NCBI GenBank assembly: GCA_019454915.1
Contig: JACFNM010000121.1
Location: 1 to 10,889 of the forward strand
Direction: 5' to 3'
Source of the DNA: Chitinophagaceae bacterium
GTDB lineage: Bacteria; Bacteroidota; Bacteroidia; Chitinophagales; Chitinophagaceae
Length of the DNA: 10,889 nucleotides
Shown: positions 1 to 8,102 of the stretch, piece after piece
Numbering within the stretch: the stretch's first letter is position 1
How the letters are laid out: each line of letters starts with the position of its first letter
The notes under the pieces: model-generated
What the model was told of the DNA's origin: nothing
What the model saw: the letters and a program-made list of their open reading frames with translations, nothing else
Databases searched by the model: none
Position numbers and translations under genes: made by a program

Positions 1-1573
1 TCGATTCTATACTGCAGAAACCTTCTCCCGCAGGAATTACCGGACCCCAGGTTACATTCACGAAATGATTAATCAGGGTCTCGATATCATACATCGTATG
101 CTTTTTATCGGGAGGTGTGGTCATGGGGTGGTGCGACTTATAAGGGCCGGAGGGCATATTGTTCACACACTGTTCAATAATACGGATACTCTGCCGCATT
201 TCTTCTACGTGTATCCATGCCCGATCATAACAGTCGCCATTAACGGCTACGGGTATTTCAAAATCAAACTGGTCGTAGCCCGAATAAGGTTGCTTCTTTC
301 TGAAATCCCAGGCTAATCCTGTTGCCCTCAGTCCCGGCCCGGTCACTCCCCATTCAATTGCTTCCGCAGTGTTAAATACGCCTATACCCACTGTTCTGGC
401 TTTAAAGATGTGATTCTTCATTACCATCTTATCATATTCTTTCAACCTTGGCGGGAAATATTTGATGAAGTCTCTCACCAGTTCTTCCCATCCCTCCGGC
501 AGATCTTGTGCGGTACCGCCAATACGCAACCAGTTAGGATGCATTCTGTCTCCGCAAATAGCCTCGATGATGGTAAACAACCTTTCCCTGTCGTAAAAGG
601 TTAGGAACACCGGCGTCATCATCCCCAGATCCTGCGCAAATGTTCCATACCACACCAGGTGGCTGGATATGCGGAACAATTCTCCCAGCATGACGCGAAT
701 CACCTTTGCGCGGTCGGGCACTTCAATGCCTGCCATCTTCTCCACCGTCATTACATAGGGTAAATTATTTAAAATACCGCTCAGGTATTCCACCCTGTCG
801 GTATAAGGAATATAGGTATGCCATGATTGCCGCTCTCCCATTTTTTCTGCCCCCCGGTGGTGAAATCCGATATCCGGCACGATATCTACGATAGATTCTC
901 CATCCATCTGTAAAATCAACCGGAGTACGCCGTGTGTTCCCGGGTGCTGGGGTCCCAGATTCAGGAACATAATATCTTCATTATCCGGCAGAGCGGATTT
1001 CATACCCCACTCTTCCGGCTTAAACTGCAGGATATCCTGCTGTTCCAGCATCTGTTCTTCGGGCAGTTTGAAAGGCCCCATCTCCGTTGCCCTGGCGGGG
1101 TGCGCTTTCTGAAGCGGATGCCCTTTCCAATAACGGGGCATCAATATTCTGTACAAGCCCGGATGACCTTCAAAGTTCACCCCGAACATATCATATACTT
1201 CACGCTCGTAAAAGTTGGCTGCCGGCCACACCGTTGTGGCGGTAGGCAGGGAAGGTTTATCGGAGTCAAGCGCCACTTTTAACCGGAGAAACTGATTTCT
1301 TGAGAAAGAAAGTAAAAGGTAAACAATGGTAAACTTACTGGCAGGCTGTCCCTGGCGATTACTTCTTGCCTGCTCGTCTATGGCGCTCAGATCATAGAGA
1401 AAACGAAACTCCAAACCTGTTTCATTTTTCAGAAAGCCAAGTACCGGAATGATATAATCCCTGCCAATCCATATCGTGGGAAACTCATCCCTCGTTGGTT
1501 GTTCATACTGAATGGCTTCCGGAAACCGGGTCTTTATTTTCTCAATAATATCAGCGTAGCCTGACATATTCAT
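1..1573 (-). CDS. nuoCD: NADH-quinone oxidoreductase subunit C/D fusion (NuoCD), 3' end beyond window
   Basis: Peripheral-arm subunit of complex I, which couples NADH oxidation and quinone reduction to ion pumping at the cytoplasmic membrane. One uninterrupted frame gives 524 codons in the window, with no stop before the left edge. Residues 1 to about 185 are the NuoC (30 kDa) domain, with the signature around ERE (123-125), YDMFG (127-131) and GHPGLYRI (136-143). A linker near 170-200 leads into the NuoD (49 kDa) domain, starting at [14 protein letters not shown] (205-218). His214 and Tyr263 match the quinone-site His and Tyr known from Thermus Nqo4. The visible end ([15 protein letters not shown], then [11 protein letters not shown]) resembles E. 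coli NuoCD, so roughly 75 residues should be missing. The start ATG is at 1573, preceded by a weak AGGAAA; a second in-frame ATG is at 1567. It lies 45 nt after nuoB in the same operon. Confidence 0.95.
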   Translation of the reverse strand, partial: MNMSGYADIIEKIKTRFPEAIQYEQPTRDEFPTIWIGRDYIIPVLGFLKNETGLEFRFLYDLSAIDEQARSNRQGQPASKFTIVYLLLSFSRNQFLRLKVALDSDKPSLPTATTVWPAANFYEREVYDMFGVNFEGHPGLYRILMPRYWKGHPLQKAHPARATEMGPFKLPEEQMLEQQDILQFKPEEWGMKSALPDNEDIMFLNLGPQHPGTHGVLRLILQMDGESIVDIVPDIGFHHRGAEKMGERQSWHTYIPYTDRVEYLSGILNNLPYVMTVEKMAGIEVPDRAKVIRVMLGELFRISSHLVWYGTFAQDLGMMTPVFLTFYDRERLFTIIEAICGDRMHPNWLRIGGTAQDLPEGWEELVRDFIKYFPPRLKEYDKMVMKNHIFKARTVGIGVFNTAEAIEWGVTGPGLRATGLAWDFRKKQPYSGYDQFDFEIPVAVNGDCYDRAWIHVEEMRQSIRIIEQCVNNMPSGPYKSHHPMTTPPDKKHTMYDIETLINHFVNVTWGPVIPAGEGFCSIES

Positions 1574-1618
1574 TATTTCCTATTAAAATTAAAAAAACAG
1601 GTCCGTTCTGGTCTAATC

Positions 1619-2257
1619 CTACACGTGGTCCGGCGGTCTTATTTCCGTCATCTTCTTCCGCTCCGCCATTTTCTTATCCCGCATGGAGGGCATATCCGGC
1701 CTTACAATTCCCTGCGGCCCGATAACCCAGTTTAATGGTCGCTTTTCCTGACCTACTTTATCACGTAACATTACTATACCTTCCAGGAAAGCATCGGGTC
1801 TGGGAGGACAACCGGGCACATAAACATCCACCGGCATAAATTTGTCTACACCCTGTACCACACTATAGATATCATACATCCCCCCGGAAGAAGCACAGGC
1901 GCCCATTGCGATTATCCACCGCGGCGCCATCATCTGCTCATACAATTGCCTGATGATCGGCGCCATTTTAATAAATACCGTTCCTGCCACAATCATCATA
2001 TCCGCTTCACGCGGCGTGCCGCGAATTACTTCTGCACCAAAACGAGATACATCATATTTACTCGTTATACTGGTAGCCATCTCCACATAACAACAACTCA
2101 ATCCGAAGTTGAATGGCCAAATAGAATTCTTTCTGCCCCAATTTACCATAGAGTCCATAGTAGTCAGCACCACGGATTGTTGCACTGCTTCCTGCATGGA
2201 TCCCGTACCGTTAAAAGTAGTAACCGGGTCATTGGCTCTGGTTGTCCACCATTTCAT
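1619..2257 (-). CDS. nuoB: NADH-quinone oxidoreductase subunit B (NuoB)
   Basis: Complex I subunit that binds the terminal 4Fe-4S cluster N2, which passes electrons to quinone at the NuoB/NuoD interface. The 212-residue protein contains the full ligand set: the tandem cysteines 55-56 in GLSCCYVEM, Cys121 in [15 protein letters not shown] and Cys150 in [21 protein letters not shown] (37-48) upstream of the tandem cysteines, and [14 protein letters not shown] (133-146), closely resemble E. coli NuoB. The C-terminus is a charged tail rich in Lys, Arg and Met. The ATG at 2257 lies 24 nt after nuoA, consistent with cotranscription. No strong Shine-Dalgarno sequence is visible. Confidence 0.97.
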   Translation of the reverse strand: MKWWTTRANDPVTTFNGTGSMQEAVQQSVVLTTMDSMVNWGRKNSIWPFNFGLSCCYVEMATSITSKYDVSRFGAEVIRGTPREADMMIVAGTVFIKMAPIIRQLYEQMMAPRWIIAMGACASSGGMYDIYSVVQGVDKFMPVDVYVPGCPPRPDAFLEGIVMLRDKVGQEKRPLNWVIGPQGIVRPDMPSMRDKKMAERKKMTEIRPPDHV

Positions 2258-2281
2258 ACCTTATATTATTATTTTTTCTTT

Positions 2282-2752
2282 TTATGCTGTGACTCTCTGA
2301 TTCTCCTGAGTATCCTTTATAATCTGTGTCGGTTCCGTTCTGTATTTCTCATGATAACGTTTCAGAATTTTCTTTCCGGAAGGCCCAAAATCCAGCGCAC
2401 CTATTCTCCATTCATATATCAACACGGCTACCAGCAGACCAATAAAAGTAGCGATAGCAACATATCCCGCCCATCCCAATGCTTTGGCATTGATAGCCCA
2501 GGCAACAATGAAGACTACCTCCAAATCGAACACCACAAAAAACATAGCGAGAATGTAAAAATGAATAGGAAACTTAAATCGCGCGTCGCCGGTGCCCTTA
2601 ATACCCGATTCATATACGCGATCGGTAACCGTTTCCTTATGCCTTTCTCCTAAAAAGTAGGAAGCAACCAACATAATCGTTACCAGTAACACTACTCCGC
2701 CCGCATATACCAGAATGGGCCATAGTGTAGTCAAAGTTTCGGGTTCATGCAT
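2282..2752 (-). CDS. nuoA: NADH-quinone oxidoreductase subunit A (NuoA)
   Basis: Small membrane subunit of complex I and the first gene of the nuo operon here. The 156-residue protein has three predicted membrane helices (about 11-33, 63-86 and 95-114). The conserved family block is present: YESG (47-50), GDARFKF (55-61), FYILAMFFVVFDLEVVF (65-81), and AWA (84-86). The loop carries YESG rather than the YECG of mitochondrial ND3; E. coli NuoA also has Ser here. Asp76 and Glu78 are the conserved membrane acidic pair. The charged C-terminal tail (about 115-156) is longer than in many homologues. The ATG at 2752 is the first in frame, with no clear ribosome binding site, as is usual in Bacteroidota. 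Confidence 0.95.
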   Translation of the reverse strand: MHEPETLTTLWPILVYAGGVVLLVTIMLVASYFLGERHKETVTDRVYESGIKGTGDARFKFPIHFYILAMFFVVFDLEVVFIVAWAINAKALGWAGYVAIATFIGLLVAVLIYEWRIGALDFGPSGKKILKRYHEKYRTEPTQIIKDTQENQRVTA

Positions 2753-2802
2753 GTATTGTTCACTTTAAAAAAGTGGAGAAAAAAATCATCAATGTTTGTG
2801 AA

Positions 2803-2819
2803 ATTGGTTTACAACCAAT
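2803..2819. repeat. Palindrome 1 in the nuo leader
   Basis: A perfect inverted repeat, attggtt-tac-aaccaat, with 7-nt arms and a 3-nt centre. It shares the core TGGTT-N3-AACCA with the palindrome at 2882-2894. It lies 51 nt upstream of the nuoA ATG, so it could be an operator half of a pair or a small RNA hairpin in the leader. Confidence 0.5.
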
Positions 2820-2881
2820 CCATAAGCTGAGCAGGAGTATTCAACTGATGCCGGGAGCTTCACGATATCTTTCTGAAAAAA

Positions 2882-2894
2882 TGGTTTTTAACCA
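2882..2894. repeat. Palindrome 2 in the nuo leader
   Basis: The inverted repeat tggtt-ttt-aacca repeats the core of the palindrome at 2803-2819. Over 16 nt (2881-2896 against 2804-2819) the two copies agree at 13 positions, and their centres are about 77 nt apart. On the minus strand a run of six T follows the stem, so a weak attenuator-like hairpin is an alternative to a protein operator; the stem has only two G-C pairs. Confidence 0.45.
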
Positions 2895-2913
2895 ATTACT
2901 CGTCCAAGATACA

Positions 2914-2942
2914 CAAAAATATAATTCAAACCAGCTTGCAAA
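2914..2942 (-). promoter_or_regulatory. Candidate nuo operon promoter (Bacteroidota type)
   Basis: On the minus strand, positions 2921 to 2914 read TATTTTTG, a full match to the Bacteroidota -7 consensus TAnnTTTG. A TTTG lies at 2942-2939, 17 nt upstream, near the short end of the known spacing for the -33 element. It is the only full TAnnTTTG match I found in this spacer on that strand. Transcription would start near 2908 and leave a leader of about 155 nt before nuoA. This is a pattern match in AT-rich DNA, so chance is a real alternative. Confidence 0.4.
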
Positions 2943-3095
2943 ATTTACAGCATAAAAATCTTTGTCTGTACTCCGCAATAGCACAGCCTATATGCATTTC
3001 TTTTATGATTCGTAGATGAACGCTACGCGTTGCCGAAGTTCACGATTTTTACAACATCAATCAGTATCTCTTTGAATAAAAAACGATAGTTCCTG

Positions 3096-4088
3096 TTATA
3101 GCTCTACTTTCTTTGGCATTGGCTTTTTTAAGTGCCGGTTAGAGGAAATTTTACCGGCGAGATATCCTAACGCAAGTGCAAGAGGATAATCACTTATCCA
3201 ATGAACCTCTGTATTCATCATGGCCCAGGCGGTTAATCCCATAACCGTATAGCCGACGGGCTTAATCCACTTTTTCTCCGGATAGTTGCTGCTCAGTACG
3301 GTGACCGTTGCCATCATCGTGGCCAGATGTCCGGAAGGAAAAGCGTCGTAATGAGGAGTGTTTTGCTGGTATGCTTTAAAAGATGGAAATGGCCGCCAGA
3401 CTCCTCCCGGCGCTGTTGCCACAAAAGGGCTTTCTCTTCCTGAGATTCTTTTAAGTACCTGCGTGGTGACTCCCATGATGATAAACGTCTCGGCCAAATC
3501 TCCCGCAGTTTGAATAGCTCTGTAATCCTTAGCTATCTTTCCATAAATCCAGAGTCCGCCGGCGAGAAACATACTTGTTCCACCTTCGCCCATCTGGTAC
3601 AAAGCGGTATTCAGATTCTTCGGATACTTGATAAACTTCAGTTCACCCGCCCCCAGCGCTACTCCGTAACTGTTTTGATCGGTTAACCCGATGTTTTGGG
3701 AAATCGTTCTCACATTATCTATAAGTAACTGATCAAGCGGTAACAGGATGGCCGTTGAAGCAGCCACTGCGCCCAATCCTACGAGATTCGATTTCTTAAA
3801 CGGTGATTTTGCAATCTGCCACATGTCATCCGGCAGGTCGCGGACGAAATGAAAAACGCCCCTGGAATCAAACACACGTTCGCTTCCTTTGTAATAAATA
3901 AATAATTGTTTCCCTGCGCTGTCAACATGTTTTGAAAAGCGAACAGGAATTTCTGTGGGAATGGAATCTGTCTCCTGTGCTGCTGACGGCAAACAATAAA
4001 AAACAGTCAGGAGGAAACTGATAAATAAAATCCTACACATGGTAGCCGCTCTTGAATCCATAAATAATTTCGACCAATTCGCCTGCAT
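3096..4088 (-). CDS. Exported PAP2-family phosphatase, divergent active site
   Basis: A 330-residue PAP2 superfamily protein; relatives remove phosphate from membrane lipids such as phosphatidate, lipid A or undecaprenyl diphosphate. A hydrophobic signal lies at about 17-37, ending SAAQ, so the true start could be the internal ATG at Met17; the first ATG (4088) is 6 nt after the upstream PAP2 gene. Motif 2 is intact (FPSGH, 250-254), as are His296 and Asp300 of motif 3 (HWISDYP). Two conserved arginines are missing. Motif 1 reads KRISGRESP (213-221), with Ser220 where the family has Arg, and Met290 is six residues before His296 where Arg is usual. The block HYDAFPSGHLATMMAT suggests a Bacteroidota subfamily sharing these changes rather than a decayed gene. 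Hydrophobic stretches near 101-119, 170-183 and 276-290 fit membrane association. Substrate unknown. Confidence 0.85.
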   Translation of the reverse strand: MQANWSKLFMDSRAATMCRILFISFLLTVFYCLPSAAQETDSIPTEIPVRFSKHVDSAGKQLFIYYKGSERVFDSRGVFHFVRDLPDDMWQIAKSPFKKSNLVGLGAVAASTAILLPLDQLLIDNVRTISQNIGLTDQNSYGVALGAGELKFIKYPKNLNTALYQMGEGGTSMFLAGGLWIYGKIAKDYRAIQTAGDLAETFIIMGVTTQVLKRISGRESPFVATAPGGVWRPFPSFKAYQQNTPHYDAFPSGHLATMMATVTVLSSNYPEKKWIKPVGYTVMGLTAWAMMNTEVHWISDYPLALALGYLAGKISSNRHLKKPMPKKVEL

Positions 4089-4094
4089 ATTAAG

Positions 4095-4808
4095 TTATAA
4101 TTCCCGACCGGCGGCATAAGATTCCCGTTTATTTTTAGTCAGCGCATGTTTAATCTTTCCATAAGTAAAATAGGCAAACTTAGTCGAAAGGATGCCTATT
4201 CCTGCGCCCGCCAATACATCTGCGAGCGAGTGGCGATTATTATACATCCTAAAATAACCGGTAGTCGCTGCACAGGTATAGCCCGCGATGCCATACCATA
4301 CGGACCGGTCTTTATACTCCTGGTACAGTAATTCAGCGCCTGCGAAAGCGGCTGCCGTATGCCCGCTTGGAAAGGAACTATACCCCGAACCATCCGGCCG
4401 CTTTTGGTGAACCAACGGCTTTGCGGAACTTACTACCGACGTTAATATAACGTTCGATAGCAAACAAATAACAGGCAACTCCTGTATCTTCGACTTTCCC
4501 TTAACGCCGGCTATATTGAGTCCGATTGCCATTAAGCCCGGTGCATATTGCACATAATCATCAATGCGCGTACGCCGATAAGGCTCATTTCCGCAAAGTT
4601 TAAAACGGATATCTTCGTTCAACTTCATTAATTTGGGATTGCAGATAGAGGTGACGCCATAACTGATCAACACAGATGGTACCACCACCTGCCCCCACTT
4701 GTAGTTCTCTCTGCCGGTAGAATCGGCCTGCTGACCGGAAACCTGTAACGCATTGCATAAGACAACGCAAAGACAGAAAAATAGCAGTCGTTTTAATTTA
4801 GTGTACAC
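4095..4808 (-). CDS. Exported PAP2-family lipid phosphatase
   Basis: A 237-residue PAP2 phosphatase with all three motifs canonical: K130 to R137-P138 (KPLVHQKRP), PSGH at 147-150, and R187 with H193 and D197 (FRMYNNRHSLAD). His193 should be the nucleophile and His150 the acid/base, by analogy with the family. A signal peptide or anchor covers about 5-25 (LLFFCLCVVLCNALQVSG). Further hydrophobic segments lie near 41-52, 91-101, 111-128 and 171-185, so it is probably membrane-bound with the active site on the periplasmic face. The start is GTG at 4808: a stop lies in frame at 4818-4820 and there is no ATG before residue 61. It precedes the second PAP2 gene by 6 nt, so the pair is almost certainly cotranscribed. 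The substrate (lipid A, undecaprenyl diphosphate, another lipid phosphate) cannot be told from sequence. Confidence 0.88.
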   Translation of the reverse strand: MYTKLKRLLFFCLCVVLCNALQVSGQQADSTGRENYKWGQVVVPSVLISYGVTSICNPKLMKLNEDIRFKLCGNEPYRRTRIDDYVQYAPGLMAIGLNIAGVKGKSKIQELPVICLLSNVILTSVVSSAKPLVHQKRPDGSGYSSFPSGHTAAAFAGAELLYQEYKDRSVWYGIAGYTCAATTGYFRMYNNRHSLADVLAGAGIGILSTKFAYFTYGKIKHALTKNKRESYAAGREL

Positions 4809-4824
4809 GAGACAAGATCAGATT

Positions 4825-5133
4825 TCAATAATATGTAAATATATAAAATAGACTCAGCTTATTGTGCCAATTAATCCATATTACAGCAAAATACTCATAC
4901 TCAATCTTTTCGTCCACTCTGCCATAGCGAATATTGATGCACACTACCGGTCAACCGAGCGTTAAAGTAATAAATATCGCAGGAATTGTCATAGGACATT
5001 CTTTCTATTGATATCCGGGTTGATATTACTCAGCCTCTCAAGATCATGTAGCACGGCATCTAAATCCTCCGTATAAAAAACGATCAGAAAGAAATAAAAT
5101 AGCCGGACTGCCGAATATCTCCAGGTTCTCTAT
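4825..5133 (-). pseudogene. Possible decayed gene remnant (frame-shifted fragments)
   Basis: No intact frame fills this spacer, but four protein-like stretches follow each other on the minus strand. A frame open from about 5133 gives NLEIFGSPAILFLSDR. From 5072 to 4989 another gives TEDLDAVLHDLERLSNINPD and ends in a stop. From 4999 to 4901 a third gives MSYDNSCDIYYFNARLTG and ends in a stop. From 4923 to 4825 a fourth gives RVDEKIEYEYFAVIWINW and ends in a stop. Each switch needs the same one-nucleotide skip; the first falls on a run of six T (5075-5080). The composition looks coding, but I do not recognise a family. Short open stretches arise by chance in AT-rich DNA. The 4901-4999 stretch could also stand alone as a 32-residue ORF. 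Confidence 0.3.
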
Positions 5134-5134
5134 T

Positions 5135-6730
5135 CTATTTTTCCAAACCTGGATCGTTTTGTAGCCAGCGCTGCAATTCTGGCACATTAATTTGCTGAAC
5201 GGGTTTATTTTCTTTTATAGCCATAGAAGCTGCCATAGCAGCAGATTGTCCGAGAACCATAAATACCGGTTCCATTCTGATAGACCCGTAGGCAATATGA
5301 GAGCTGGATAAACAAACCGGAACCAGAAGATTTGTACATTCGTTTTGTTTAGGCGTAATAGAACGATAAGAAACTGCATAAGGTTTGCGTACACCTACTT
5401 CCACATTACCTTCGTTTTTCACCATCCCATTCACCACAATCCGGTCGCAATTATGGCTGTCCATCCCATAGGAAGCAAAGCCAATTCCGTCATCTACGGT
5501 AGCCTCACCGCGGCAATTGCGCTCCGTCATCATGTATTCACCAATCATGCGCCTTGCTTCTCTTACGTACAGTTGTGGCGTAAAGTGACCGAATTGCTCG
5601 TATTCGTCTTTCGGATATCCCCAGTTTTTAATAAAATCCCGAAGAGTGTCCGGTACACGGGGATCGGTAATCATGAAATATAACAATCCCTTGGTATAAG
5701 AAAGCGCTTCTTTAACCATCTTTTCCCGCTGCTTATAGTTTGCCTCCGGCCAATTTTGATTCATATAAATCATATCGGTTGAGAATCCGCCACGGTTATT
5801 GATATCCGTTTTCCGGTTGGGCATCATACTCCAGATGAAATAATCATTGATCCCTCTCATGGTCGGCTGCGCTTCAATCAGTCGTATCAATAATTCATAT
5901 CTCGATGCATCGTAACCCTCCGGGCACGTAATGGGAATCCGGTTTTCGGCGCTATCGGTGAGGCATATACGAAAGTTATAAGCCTGTACTTTTCGATCGC
6001 CCTTTCCTGATGCCTGCGTTTTGTTTTTTGATATCCCCCATAATAATCCGCTTCGGGTATCGCCGGGAATTTTATAAGGGCTGACTCCATCCGGAAACTG
6101 ATGGTATCCCGATTGTTTGTGATATTCCGGCAACTGAAAGCCGTTGAGCGTTTCTTTATATACGCTATTGTCTTCCCTCCCTATAAAATAAGAAACACCA
6201 GCCTTAGCTAACAAATCTCCTTCGTAGGTACAATCAAGGAATTGTTTGGCATGAATAGTCATTTTCTTTTTAGTATTTTGATCGTGAAGCCGGACAGACC
6301 GAATAACTGCTCCTTGCTTTTCTACTCCGATTAATTGAGTTTGCATCAACACGTTGACCCCGCCTTCACGGATGAAATCTTCCATCACTTCCAACGCTAT
6401 CCTGGGCTCGAAAGTCCATTGCTCACCGGTTGACCCATATTTCTGTGCAACCCGCTGGTAAAATTGCAGGGACAGCCCCGTGATCGCCTCTTTAATCCCG
6501 GAATCAGTTTTGCCTAAACCACCGGTGGTGAGCCCTCCGATCATTTTGCCGGGCTCAATCAAAACAACGCTATTGCCACATCTTGCCGCTGTATAGGCAG
6601 CAATTACTCCGGATGAAGTGGCTCCATAAATACAAATATCATAAGAGGCAGTATTCTGCTTACCAGATTGTGAGATAACAGCATTACTTAGAAAGATGGC
6701 AACTGCAATGGTCAGAATTTTCTTTGTCAT
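5135..6730 (-). CDS. Exported FAD-dependent oxidoreductase (FAD_oxidored family)
   Basis: A 531-residue flavoprotein of the PF12831 type; the reaction and substrate are unknown. A signal peptide covers about 1-21 (KKILTIAVAIFLSNAVIS). The FAD-binding Rossmann fold follows: beta strand DICIYGATSSGVIAA (31-45), with GATSSG in place of the classical GxGxxG, and Glu59 at the end of the second strand, fit to bind ribose. Other family hallmarks are GGLTTGGLG (65-73), FLDCTYEGDLLA (164-175), YVREARRMIGEYMMTE (388-403), and the C-terminal block from SITPKQNECTNLLVPV (457-472) to GQSAAMAASMA (494-504). It is 53 nt after the beta-propeller gene and probably in one transcript with it and the ceramidase-like gene. 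An exported flavoprotein may be moved folded by Tat, but no twin-arginine motif is seen. Start ATG at 6730. Confidence 0.9.
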   Translation of the reverse strand: MTKKILTIAVAIFLSNAVISQSGKQNTASYDICIYGATSSGVIAAYTAARCGNSVVLIEPGKMIGGLTTGGLGKTDSGIKEAITGLSLQFYQRVAQKYGSTGEQWTFEPRIALEVMEDFIREGGVNVLMQTQLIGVEKQGAVIRSVRLHDQNTKKKMTIHAKQFLDCTYEGDLLAKAGVSYFIGREDNSVYKETLNGFQLPEYHKQSGYHQFPDGVSPYKIPGDTRSGLLWGISKNKTQASGKGDRKVQAYNFRICLTDSAENRIPITCPEGYDASRYELLIRLIEAQPTMRGINDYFIWSMMPNRKTDINNRGGFSTDMIYMNQNWPEANYKQREKMVKEALSYTKGLLYFMITDPRVPDTLRDFIKNWGYPKDEYEQFGHFTPQLYVREARRMIGEYMMTERNCRGEATVDDGIGFASYGMDSHNCDRIVVNGMVKNEGNVEVGVRKPYAVSYRSITPKQNECTNLLVPVCLSSSHIAYGSIRMEPVFMVLGQSAAMAASMAIKENKPVQQINVPELQRWLQNDPGLEK

Positions 6731-6783
6731 AACGAGTCTTATAAAATGTGTTGGATTTTTATCGTGCTTTGTACGGAATATCT

Positions 6784-8001
6784 TTACCTGACCGGCTTGT
6801 CAAAAAAAGGTCTCAGATCAGCTTCATAAATATTTCCCTTCCTGTCTGAAGCCAGTATAATCCATGGCCCATCTTTTGGAAAAGCAGATTTGGGTCCGGT
6901 TATATTATTCACCATCACCTGCAGAGAGGTATCCGGCACAATGACTTCTACCGTTCTTGTCATAATGTCGTTAGAAGAAGTATCAATCATTCCAAAGGCT
7001 ATGCGGTCACGATATCTCTTTTTGTTGGTATGATCATAAATGGTGTACCCTGATAATATGAGATTAGGATCAGGCGTGGTGATTACGACCGGACGACTTG
7101 GACCGGTATCTTTAGTTAGAATAGCGTAGGGGAAGTTTCTCCATGTCCCGTCCGGCTTACGGACGCGAAGCACCAGGTTGGGAAACCCTACCGAATCCAC
7201 TTCATTCTTGGTATTCACCCATAATGTTCCGTCTGCAGATACTGCGGTGTTAATATGATCATCCGCAGTACTGTTTCCGGATTCCACTGTCTGTACAGCC
7301 GACCATCTGTCTGCCGGATCTCCATTCTTATGTTCACGACAATAGACTGCCTCGGCTTTTTGATCAGACCAAATGATCATCACAGCGTTCTTTAATGATA
7401 CGATACTGCAGATATCATCCGGGGCCATCCCTTCGGCAACCAACACCGGATCGTTCCAGCGTCTGGCATTTTTGGAACTCCATACATACATTGCTCTCTC
7501 TCCCACATCAGCAGCTACCCACCAGATTCCTGCAGCATCTTTTGCGATGGTTGCCGTTTCAATTTTTGGATGATTTTGCGGAATTTTCAATGGTTTTGAG
7601 AAAAGCACCCGCCAATGATCTGATGAAGATTTATCCGGCGCCAACCGGTAAACATATAGTGTGGAATCAGAAATACCTACCGCAGTCACCTGCCGGTCTT
7701 CATACCACACGTCTGCTCTTCCCGGTACTCCTTTCAGCCGTTTACTGACTTCCTCATGTCTTTTCCAGCCTGACGGTGTGCGTTGAAAAAATGCAGGACC
7801 AAAGGAATCTGCTATTATTGCCCACCATTGCGAATCCATATAGCACAATTTCGATTGTGGCTTGTCTGAAGTGGGCGTATTCAACGATGAGCGAGAGGTA
7901 AGGTTCACCTTAATCGAAGGCATGGTGGTTACTGTCTGTCCTATAGAACAAGGCGATATAAAAAGAATAGCTACAAAAGGAGAAATTATATACTTCTTCA
8001 T
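6784..8001 (-). CDS. Exported protein, predicted beta-propeller (BNR/sialidase-like)
   Basis: A 405-residue secreted protein with no firm family assignment. The N-terminus has a signal peptide (about 1-22, ending SIGQ). A Cys at 18 lies in ISPC, but the Pro before it argues against a lipobox. The body is a series of Trp-rich strands that repeat a pattern of exposed or observed quantity: QWWAIIAD (58-65), DHWRVLFS (128-135), GIWWVAADVG (158-167), MYVWSS (171-176), AVMIIWSD (206-213), DGTLWVNT (257-264), PWIILASDRKGNIYEADL (379-396). This looks like blades of a BNR-type propeller; SSKNARRW (175-182) is at best a worn Asp-box. No catalytic residues of sialidases (arginine triad, Tyr-Glu pair) can be assigned. 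Position between a hydrolase and an oxidoreductase suggests a role on the same substrate, perhaps binding or lyase activity. Confidence 0.7.
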   Translation of the reverse strand: MKKYIISPFVAILFISPCSIGQTVTTMPSIKVNLTSRSSLNTPTSDKPQSKLCYMDSQWWAIIADSFGPAFFQRTPSGWKRHEEVSKRLKGVPGRADVWYEDRQVTAVGISDSTLYVYRLAPDKSSSDHWRVLFSKPLKIPQNHPKIETATIAKDAAGIWWVAADVGERAMYVWSSKNARRWNDPVLVAEGMAPDDICSIVSLKNAVMIIWSDQKAEAVYCREHKNGDPADRWSAVQTVESGNSTADDHINTAVSADGTLWVNTKNEVDSVGFPNLVLRVRKPDGTWRNFPYAILTKDTGPSRPVVITTPDPNLILSGYTIYDHTNKKRYRDRIAFGMIDTSSNDIMTRTVEVIVPDTSLQVMVNNITGPKSAFPKDGPWIILASDRKGNIYEADLRPFFDKPVR

Positions 8002-8102
8002 ATTTAATAACAGATATTTACCCGGAATTGGGAATTTGATCCTAATCCTGCACTCTTTTTCGATTAGAATTCACTACTACATAATGAGGATTAAAATTAA
8101 GT

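Larger units (their letters stand above)
2753..3095. other. Gene-free spacer upstream of the nuo operon
   Basis: This 343-nt stretch lies between the start of nuoA and the stop of the PAP2 gene upstream of it. I see no credible gene on either strand. On the minus strand it holds one candidate promoter (2914-2942) and several short inverted repeats in what would be the nuo leader: 2882-2894, 2803-2819 and 2761-2775. The last has perfect 6-nt arms (cacttt / aaagtg) and begins 8 nt upstream of the nuoA ATG, where pairing could influence ribosome access. A separate small hairpin (aacgc-tac-gcgtt, 3019-3031) has no T tract directly beside it. Confidence 0.6.

Noticed and set aside
1946..2653. Plus-strand frame of 235 codons
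   Set aside because: It lies wholly opposite nuoB and nuoA, which are beyond doubt; the translation has no domain-like features.
2773..2955. Plus-strand frame of 60 codons starting with GTG in the nuo upstream spacer
   Set aside because: It has no ribosome binding site, no recognisable protein features, and it covers the candidate nuo promoter and palindromes. It looks like a chance frame.
3011..3042. Hairpin aacgc-tac-gcgtt, with outer tgaac/gttca arms, as a terminator of the PAP2 genes
   Set aside because: On the minus strand no T run follows the stem; the T-rich stretch is on the wrong side. The call cannot be supported.
7395..7748. Plus-strand frame of 117 codons
   Set aside because: It is antisense to the beta-propeller gene and has a composition typical of a shadow frame.
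7943..8001. Lipoprotein signal in the beta-propeller protein (Cys18)
   Set aside because: The residues before the Cys are I-S-P; proline at -1 does not fit a lipobox, so ordinary signal peptidase cleavage is more likely.
8043..8093. Inverted repeat taatcct / aggatta between the ceramidase-like and beta-propeller genes
   Set aside because: The arms are 7 nt with a 37-nt loop and no T run, so neither a terminator nor an operator is convincing.
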